Source: an uncultured Pelagibacteraceae bacterium (GTDB lineage: Bacteria > Pseudomonadota > Alphaproteobacteria > Pelagibacterales > Pelagibacteraceae). From it: DNA of 41,277 nucleotides. The notes below the pieces were generated by a model, which saw only the letters and a program-made list of their open reading frames with translations, had not been told where the DNA came from and did not search any database. Of the stretch, positions 36,365-41,277 are shown one piece after another. The stretch lies in assembly GCA_902624015.1 (NCBI GenBank), contig CACNVV010000003.1, positions 40,001-81,277 of the forward strand, read 5' to 3'. Each line of letters opens with the position of its first letter. Position 1 is the stretch's first letter. A program made the position numbers and the translations under genes.

Positions 36365-37586
36365 AGAAATAGATTTAAGTCTAGATCGTATTCAAAGTCT
36401 CTCCAAAAAATTAGGAAATCCTCAAGATAAAATCAAAGCAATTTCAATTGTTGGTACTAATGGAAAGTACTCAACTATCCAAGCAATGTTTTCTATTTTA
36501 AAGGAAGCAAATTTTAATTGTAATATCTACACTAGTCCTCATATCAAAAGTATTAATGAGAGGTTTGTTTTTAATAATGAAGAATTGAACGATGAAGATT
36601 TGGCAAATTTACTTGAAGAAATTGAAGAAGCTAATAATGGTGAACCAATTACTTTTTTTGAAATACTGACTGCAGCATATTTTTTAAAAGCATCTCAATA
36701 TCCAGATAATATCAATTTAATTGAAAGTGGATTATTCTTTAGATTTGATGCTACTAATATCTTAAAAAATAACCTTGCTAGCATTGTAACTTCTATTGGT
36801 CTTGATCATTTAGATTGGTTGCCAGAAAATGAACAAACCGTTGAAAAAATTATTTTTGAAAAAACATCAAATCTTGTAAACTCAAATATTATAGTTGCAA
36901 AACAAAGTACTAATAAAATCAAAGAAAATATTAAAAAAACAATATCAAATAATAGATCAAATAAGTTTTTCCATAATGAAAATTATAGTTTTACAATGCA
37001 AGAAAATGACTTCTTTTATTATGAAGATCAACTTGGGGGAATAAAATTACCTATTCCAAATGTTAAAGGTCAATTTCAATTAGAAAATGTCTCAACAGCA
37101 ATTGCAACTCTAAGAACTTTAAAAGATTTAAATATTAAAGATGATCACATAAAAAAAGGTGTTTTAAAAATAAACAGTATTGCAAGACTACAAGAAATTA
37201 ATTCTGGAAAACTTAAAGCGCTTGTAAAAGGTCACAAACTTTTTGTTGATGGATCTCATAATCCTTTGGGTGCAAAAGTTTTGAATGAATACCTAGAAAG
37301 TTTAGATTGCAATAAACATATCATTCTTGGAATGATGGCTAATAAAGATCATAATGAATATATGAGTTTCTTTAAGGATATTGCTACATTGACTACAATA
37401 GATATACCTAATCAACCTAATTCAATTAAAGGAAAAGAGCTTAAAGATAAGCTAAATAGCTTTTCAAATATAAATTATAAGCAAAGTATAGAGGAAGCCA
37501 TAAAATCAATCCCATTAAAAGAAAACGATATAATCCTAATTACTGGATCGTTATATCTTGCGGGTGAAGTTCTAAATTTAAATTAG
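36318..37586 (+). CDS. folC: Folylpolyglutamate synthase / dihydrofolate synthase
   Basis: FolC adds glutamate to dihydropteroate and folates. The 422-residue protein, from ATG 36318, begins with the alphaproteobacterial pattern LHPKEIDLSLDRI and continues with the Mur-ligase core. The P-loop reads GTNGKYS (46-52): the Lys is kept but the usual second Gly is Tyr. GLGGRLDATN appears as GLFFRFDATN. VDGSHNP in the C-terminal domain is normal. A GTG at 36306 is the only earlier alternative and is less likely. It ends the long operon, and its stop overlaps that of trxA by 4 bp. Confidence 0.9.
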   Translation: MKLQKIISRLQELHPKEIDLSLDRIQSLSKKLGNPQDKIKAISIVGTNGKYSTIQAMFSILKEANFNCNIYTSPHIKSINERFVFNNEELNDEDLANLLEEIEEANNGEPITFFEILTAAYFLKASQYPDNINLIESGLFFRFDATNILKNNLASIVTSIGLDHLDWLPENEQTVEKIIFEKTSNLVNSNIIVAKQSTNKIKENIKKTISNNRSNKFFHNENYSFTMQENDFFYYEDQLGGIKLPIPNVKGQFQLENVSTAIATLRTLKDLNIKDDHIKKGVLKINSIARLQEINSGKLKALVKGHKLFVDGSHNPLGAKVLNEYLESLDCNKHIILGMMANKDHNEYMSFFKDIATLTTIDIPNQPNSIKGKELKDKLNSFSNINYKQSIEEAIKSIPLKENDIILITGSLYLAGEVLNLN

Positions 37587-37900
37587 ATATTTTTATCTAA
37601 AAATTCCTTCATGTGACTTTCGGGAACTCCACCAACTTTTCTATCTACTTCAACACCTTTTTTATAGATAATAACTGTTGGAACACCTCTGATCCCTGCT
37701 GCACTTCCAGTGTTTATTCCACCATCTTCAACATCAGCATAATAAAAACCAGCCTTATCTTTATATTCATCAGATAATTTATCCATTACTGGTTTTAGTG
37801 CCTTACATGGACCACACCATTCAGCTGAAAACTGAATTACTGAAACATCTTCATTTTTAATTTTAGTATCAAAATCTTCGTCTTTAAAATTTGTAAGCAT
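37583..37900 (-). CDS. trxA: Thioredoxin
   Basis: The 105-residue protein is a single thioredoxin domain with the active site WCGPC (C29, C32) and the cis-Pro loop RGVPTVIIY. It reduces cytoplasmic disulfides, including those of ribonucleotide reductase. A good ribosome site (AAAGGA) precedes the ATG. It lies 34 bp downstream of the exonuclease I gene and may share its transcript; in other alphaproteobacteria trxA often follows folC on the same strand, whereas here it is inverted. Confidence 0.95.
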   Translation of the reverse strand: MLTNFKDEDFDTKIKNEDVSVIQFSAEWCGPCKALKPVMDKLSDEYKDKAGFYYADVEDGGINTGSAAGIRGVPTVIIYKKGVEVDRKVGGVPESHMKEFLDKNI

Positions 37901-37934
37901 ATATCCTTTCTATTAATTAGGGCCTTAAAGTCAA

Positions 37935-39371
37935 CTAGGCAATTTCATATTTTTTTTCTATAGACATAATAAATTCATTTATTTCATCTAATTTTTTTAG
38001 TTCTTCTTCATCATCTCGATTTGATGCTTGATCTCTTAAGGTATCAATTTCTTGATAAGCCATTCCTATGGTTTGCCATTTTTCTCTATTTTTACTTAAA
38101 ATTCGTCTAGCAATTTCACTTTTTATATTTTTATATAAATCTGGTGGCAAAATATGTGGTGCTTCTTGATAAATAATTTTTTGCCCAAACCAACTACATC
38201 TTTTATCTTGAAACTTATCTAGCATTCTTAATTTATCTTCCCAAGAAGAACTATGCCAAGTTTTAAACAATTGGGTATCTTTATTAGGAATAAATTTTTC
38301 ATATAAAGTTTCCTCTGGTAATAAATCTTCTTGAGTTTGAGTTTGAGCTTTTTCTTCAGCTGCTTCTCTATTAATGATTTGAATATTTTTACAAAAATTT
38401 TCACTATTTCTAACCATTTTTGCCCTTTTTTGAATGGTTTCTAAATCTAAATCAGTATATGCCTTCTCTTTTAATGCAAACTTTTTATCTAAAACAACAG
38501 GGGCTTTATTTGTTTTGATTACTCTAAGTGCTTTTGGGCTAAATTTTTTCAAGTAGACTTTAAGATCATTTATTGACAAGTTTAATAATGGCTCAGGATC
38601 TCTTCTTAAATCAAATAAATACCCCCAAGATGCATATGAAGGATGGAAACAATGATCTGGGTGCAATGTTGAAACAAGATACATCATATTTTTTCCTTTA
38701 ACATTTTCAAAGATTGAATAAATCCCCTCACTTTTTAAAATAGTTTCAACGCTATTTTTTGTCGATGTGCTTAAAAAATTCTCCCAATTGTCTTTATGTT
38801 TGTCTTTTATAATTCTCAGAATTTTCAAGCTTGTAAACGCATCATGATAAGCTGTATGTTGTTGAGATGTATCAAATCCCTGTTGTCTAGCTAAACCCTC
38901 TAAAGCCAAACTTTCATTACCTGCATCTGTTAATTCTGTCTTCAATGTTTCAGGATTTAAAGTTTGAGCTACTCTTGCAACATGTAAACCATCGTGTTCT
39001 TTATTAGGTGATGAATGTGTAATGTATGGATATCTGTTTCCTTTAAAAAAATTAAAATGAAACATTCGTCTATCAAAATTTAAATTACTCCAACCCATAA
39101 ACAATGCTGGTGCAGCTTTTGAGAAGAAGTTTTCTACAGCTCCTAAAAAATCATAATGCGAGTAATTGCCTTTGGTAAGTAAATCAATACTTGTTGAGTT
39201 AACTAATAAGGCCTTTGCACTTGGTACCTCGCCTTCAGGCATTCTTCCACGGATATTTAGCTTACCAATTTCTTTTAAGTTTTTATCGACAACTACAGCA
39301 CCTACTTCAATTATTGAGCCCCAAATTGTGCTATTTGTTGTTTCTGTATCGTAAATTACTATTTTATCCAT
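37935..39371 (-). CDS. sbcB: Exodeoxyribonuclease I (SbcB-like 3'-5' ssDNA exonuclease)
   Basis: The 478-residue protein matches ExoI in length (475 in E. coli) and layout. It has a DEDDh exonuclease domain with D8 and E10 in YDTETT, D100 in SNLNFD, and H172 with D177 in HTAYHD, so all five catalytic positions are present. An SH3-like middle part and an all-helical C-terminal domain follow (about 200-478). ExoI degrades single-stranded DNA from 3' ends during repair and recombination. It is 6 bp downstream of the MGME1-like nuclease gene and in the same run as rmuC, so the three are probably made together. Confidence 0.85.
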   Translation of the reverse strand: MDKIVIYDTETTNSTIWGSIIEVGAVVVDKNLKEIGKLNIRGRMPEGEVPSAKALLVNSTSIDLLTKGNYSHYDFLGAVENFFSKAAPALFMGWSNLNFDRRMFHFNFFKGNRYPYITHSSPNKEHDGLHVARVAQTLNPETLKTELTDAGNESLALEGLARQQGFDTSQQHTAYHDAFTSLKILRIIKDKHKDNWENFLSTSTKNSVETILKSEGIYSIFENVKGKNMMYLVSTLHPDHCFHPSYASWGYLFDLRRDPEPLLNLSINDLKVYLKKFSPKALRVIKTNKAPVVLDKKFALKEKAYTDLDLETIQKRAKMVRNSENFCKNIQIINREAAEEKAQTQTQEDLLPEETLYEKFIPNKDTQLFKTWHSSSWEDKLRMLDKFQDKRCSWFGQKIIYQEAPHILPPDLYKNIKSEIARRILSKNREKWQTIGMAYQEIDTLRDQASNRDDEEELKKLDEINEFIMSIEKKYEIA

Positions 39372-39377
39372 TAAATT

Positions 39378-40064
39378 CTAAGTTAAATTTGATAGCTCAT
39401 TAAATTTTTTTAATCTTCCCAAAAATAAATTTTGATAAACAATTAAATCATGGCCTTGAATTTTAAACTCTTGGAATAATTTATCTACTGTGCAAACCAA
39501 AATTACACAAGAAGTGATATTAGAGTTATACACAATGTTGTGTGCTAATGAATATGCACTTGTTTGAAGAAGCCATGAGTCGATATACTCAGCCTTTTTG
39601 GGTTTATTACTTTGTTTAAAATCAATTATTGTTTCTTTTCCCTCATAAACTCCAACACAATCAGCAGTGCCTGCATACTTCTCTGGGTAATAAAGAGTGC
39701 ATTCAACTCCCCAAATTTCATCCAATCTATTTTTTAAACCTTTTTCTATAATTTCTTTAGCCATTAATTTGTATTGTTCGTTATCTTCAAAAAAACTTAA
39801 ATTCTCTCTTCCAAGTAAATAAGATTCTAAATAGTTGTGCATTTGAGATCCCCTGCTACTTGCTGCTTTTGTAATTGCTTCAGCTTCTTTTTGTCCAGTT
39901 CTTTCTCTCCAATTAGCAAGAGCTGCCTTATCTTCCTCAGAACGAGTTTGATCAAGAATACTAGTAACTGACGGAAGTTTAGCTTCTCCCAACAAATACC
40001 TTCTAATTCCGTCTACTGTTGCTCTAGAAGATTTTGGATAATCATATTTTTGATTCCACTGCAT
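39378..40064 (-). CDS. PD-(D/E)XK nuclease resembling mitochondrial genome maintenance exonuclease 1 (MGME1)
   Basis: The 228-residue protein carries a complete PD-(D/E)XK nuclease core: helix residue H76 in RGSQMHNYLE, E121 (VECTLY), D135 in GTADCVG, D148 and K150 in IIDFK, and Q167 with Y171 in the following helix. The N-terminal LPSVTSILDQT segment and the TADCVGVYEGKETIIDFKQS block resemble human MGME1, including the 13-residue spacing between the two catalytic Asp (as I recall, D238 and D251 there). Related nucleases also occur in phages. MGME1 trims single-stranded DNA ends in mitochondria. Function here is inferred: a DNA exonuclease working with ExoI and RmuC. Confidence 0.8.
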   Translation of the reverse strand: MQWNQKYDYPKSSRATVDGIRRYLLGEAKLPSVTSILDQTRSEEDKAALANWRERTGQKEAEAITKAASSRGSQMHNYLESYLLGRENLSFFEDNEQYKLMAKEIIEKGLKNRLDEIWGVECTLYYPEKYAGTADCVGVYEGKETIIDFKQSNKPKKAEYIDSWLLQTSAYSLAHNIVYNSNITSCVILVCTVDKLFQEFKIQGHDLIVYQNLFLGRLKKFNELSNLT

Positions 40065-40100
40065 GAGATTTCTTATAGACGTTATTACAGAAAAAAAAAA

Positions 40101-41198
40101 TTAATTTTTAAGCTGCCTGTTTCTTTCAACAAATTTTTCCACGTTTTCAGTTTGTACAGCCTTCTCAACCTGTTCGGGATCTTTAATGTTTTCTAAAGTT
40201 CTTGAAATTGATCTTGCATCCGTTCCAAATTTATCAACAACTCCCATAGCATCTTCTAATTTTTTTCTAAGAACTATAATGTTGTCAAAATGTTTAGAAA
40301 ATCTTGTACTGATTGTTTTCAAATGATTATAAATTTCTGTTGCTCCTTTTTGCACTTTCAATGATTGAAATCCCATGTGTAAAGATTGCAAGTAGGCAGA
40401 AAGAGTATTAGGTCCACATATTACAACTTTATATTTTTTCATTAACTCTTGAGTTAATAATTCTTTTGTACTTGGATCTTGGTATTCAGTTAACTCTTTG
40501 TATAAACTTTCTGTAGGAGCATATACGATTGCAAAATCAGTAGTTTTTGGTGGAACAATATATTTTTCATTAACACTTTTAGCTTTTGCTTTAAACGCTG
40601 AGGCTAATTTTGCTCTAGCATCTACAACAGCCTTTTTGTCTTCCGCGTCATGACCATCGGTAATTGCTTTGAATTTTTCTACTGGAAAATGACTATCGAC
40701 AGGAACCAGAACATCTCCTTGAAGCTTTATTGCAAATTCCACATTTTCACTTGTATCTTCCTTCATTTTTACATTCGTCATGAATTGAGAAGCTGGCAGT
40801 AAATCTTTAATAAGAGCGTCTAGGCTAAATTCTGCAAGCGTTCCATATTTTTTAACTCCAGCTAAAATTTTAGTTATCCCCTCTTGGCTTTGATTTAAAA
40901 GTTGAACTTGTTGATTAAAATTTCCAACCTTTTCCTCTACCTTGGTTAAAGTTTCAGTCATATCTTTAGTAACCCCTGTTGATAGATTATTAAATGAAGT
41001 CGACATTGCACCAAGTGAGCTATTGATCGTTGTATTTAAGGTATCTTTCAAGCTCGAAATTTCTGATTTTAAATTAGCTATTTCTTCAGCCTCTTTATTT
41101 TCGTTTTCTTCTTTAGGTTTAGATTTCAAATTTAAATATAGAATAGCTAAAGCCACTCCGAATAATAAAACTAAAATAATTAATAAAACTGTATCCAT
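40101..41198 (-). CDS. rmuC: DNA recombination protein RmuC
   Basis: The 365-residue protein has one N-terminal membrane helix (about 3-24), a coiled-coil region (about 30-125) and the RmuC domain (about 140-340) with VPVDSHFPVEKF and FAIVYAPTESLYKEL, parts of its predicted PD-(D/E)XK-like fold. In E. coli rmuC affects the frequency of inversions between short repeats, but its biochemical activity is poorly known. A GGAGGT motif (complement of 41215-41220) lies 14 bp before the ATG, longer than the optimal spacing. It is the first gene of the rmuC-nuclease-exonuclease group. Confidence 0.92.
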   Translation of the reverse strand: MDTVLLIILVLLFGVALAILYLNLKSKPKEENENKEAEEIANLKSEISSLKDTLNTTINSSLGAMSTSFNNLSTGVTKDMTETLTKVEEKVGNFNQQVQLLNQSQEGITKILAGVKKYGTLAEFSLDALIKDLLPASQFMTNVKMKEDTSENVEFAIKLQGDVLVPVDSHFPVEKFKAITDGHDAEDKKAVVDARAKLASAFKAKAKSVNEKYIVPPKTTDFAIVYAPTESLYKELTEYQDPSTKELLTQELMKKYKVVICGPNTLSAYLQSLHMGFQSLKVQKGATEIYNHLKTISTRFSKHFDNIIVLRKKLEDAMGVVDKFGTDARSISRTLENIKDPEQVEKAVQTENVEKFVERNRQLKN

Positions 41199-41277
41199 GA
41201 TTCGTATGTTATACCTCCGTGATTATATTTAAAGTTTTTTTCAATTTACTTTTACGATTAAGTCGTTTTTTAAAGTA

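Noticed and set aside
37935..39371. Loss of the last catalytic Asp in the exonuclease I
   Set aside because: Aligning H176 as the catalytic His would leave Ser five residues on, but H172 with D177 has the correct H-x4-D spacing, so the DEDDh set is complete.
40942..41232. Plus-strand open frame opposite rmuC
   Set aside because: It is antisense to a well-supported gene and has no recognisable features.

Overview
The window is about 41 kb of an AT-rich, densely packed chromosome. The partial 16S rRNA at the left end (minus strand) has the sequence character of the SAR11 clade (Pelagibacterales, Alphaproteobacteria). The protein genes fit this: a GcrA cell-cycle regulator, DUF4167 and DUF1178 proteins, an NDUFA9-type complex I protein, the alphaproteobacterial order rnd-kdsD-lptC/B, and a tandem glycine riboswitch in front of malate synthase, an arrangement already described in SAR11. 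Gaps between genes are mostly a few bases, many neighbouring genes overlap, and I see no mobile element, prophage, CRISPR array or tRNA gene.

Layout. 1-1773: 16S rRNA (its last ~40 nt lie outside the window) with a leader/promoter region. 1774-3066: an envelope M23 peptidase on the plus strand. 3063-7755: a minus-strand operon lysC-ispG-prfA-prmC-DUF4167. 7831-10318: ubiG (plus), DUF1178 protein and argJ (minus). 10384-14046: secA (plus) converging on accA (minus). 14156-16487: two glycine aptamers and malate synthase G (plus). 16462-20747: minus-strand kdsB-pheA, then the 4.5S SRP RNA, then dnaX-ebfC-recR. 20861-25144: a membrane-anchored cytochrome c, argD-argF, gcrA and an NDUFA9-like protein. 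25159-37586: a 14-gene plus-strand run rnd-kdsD-lptC-lptB-aroA-cmk-rpsA-ihfB-pyrF-trpF-trpB-trpA-accD-folC with no gap above 16 bp. 37583-41198: a minus-strand group rmuC, an MGME1-like PD-(D/E)XK nuclease, an exonuclease I, and trxA.

The genes are mainly core metabolism: arginine (argJ, argD, argF), aromatic amino acids (aroA, pheA, trpFBA), aspartate family (lysC), isoprenoids and ubiquinone (ispG, ubiG), fatty acid initiation (accA, accD), folate (folC), pyrimidines (pyrF, cmk), KDO/LPS export (kdsB, kdsD, lptC, lptB), plus translation, replication and repair (prfA, prmC, rpsA, dnaX, recR, rmuC, exonucleases) and secretion (secA, SRP RNA). Malate synthase under glycine control links glycine to glyoxylate use.

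The points most worth checking are: (1) the rmuC / MGME1-like / exonuclease I cluster, a possible DNA-end processing module with a relative of the mitochondrial genome maintenance exonuclease; (2) divergence of catalytic or interface motifs in TrpF, TrpB and TrpA together; (3) a cytidylate kinase without its P-loop lysine; (4) an AccA with a C-terminal membrane helix; (5) no lptA between lptC and lptB; (6) an A10 tract in dnaX placed where slippage would give a gamma-sized product; (7) inverted repeats at the pyrF/trpF junction and between argJ and secA.
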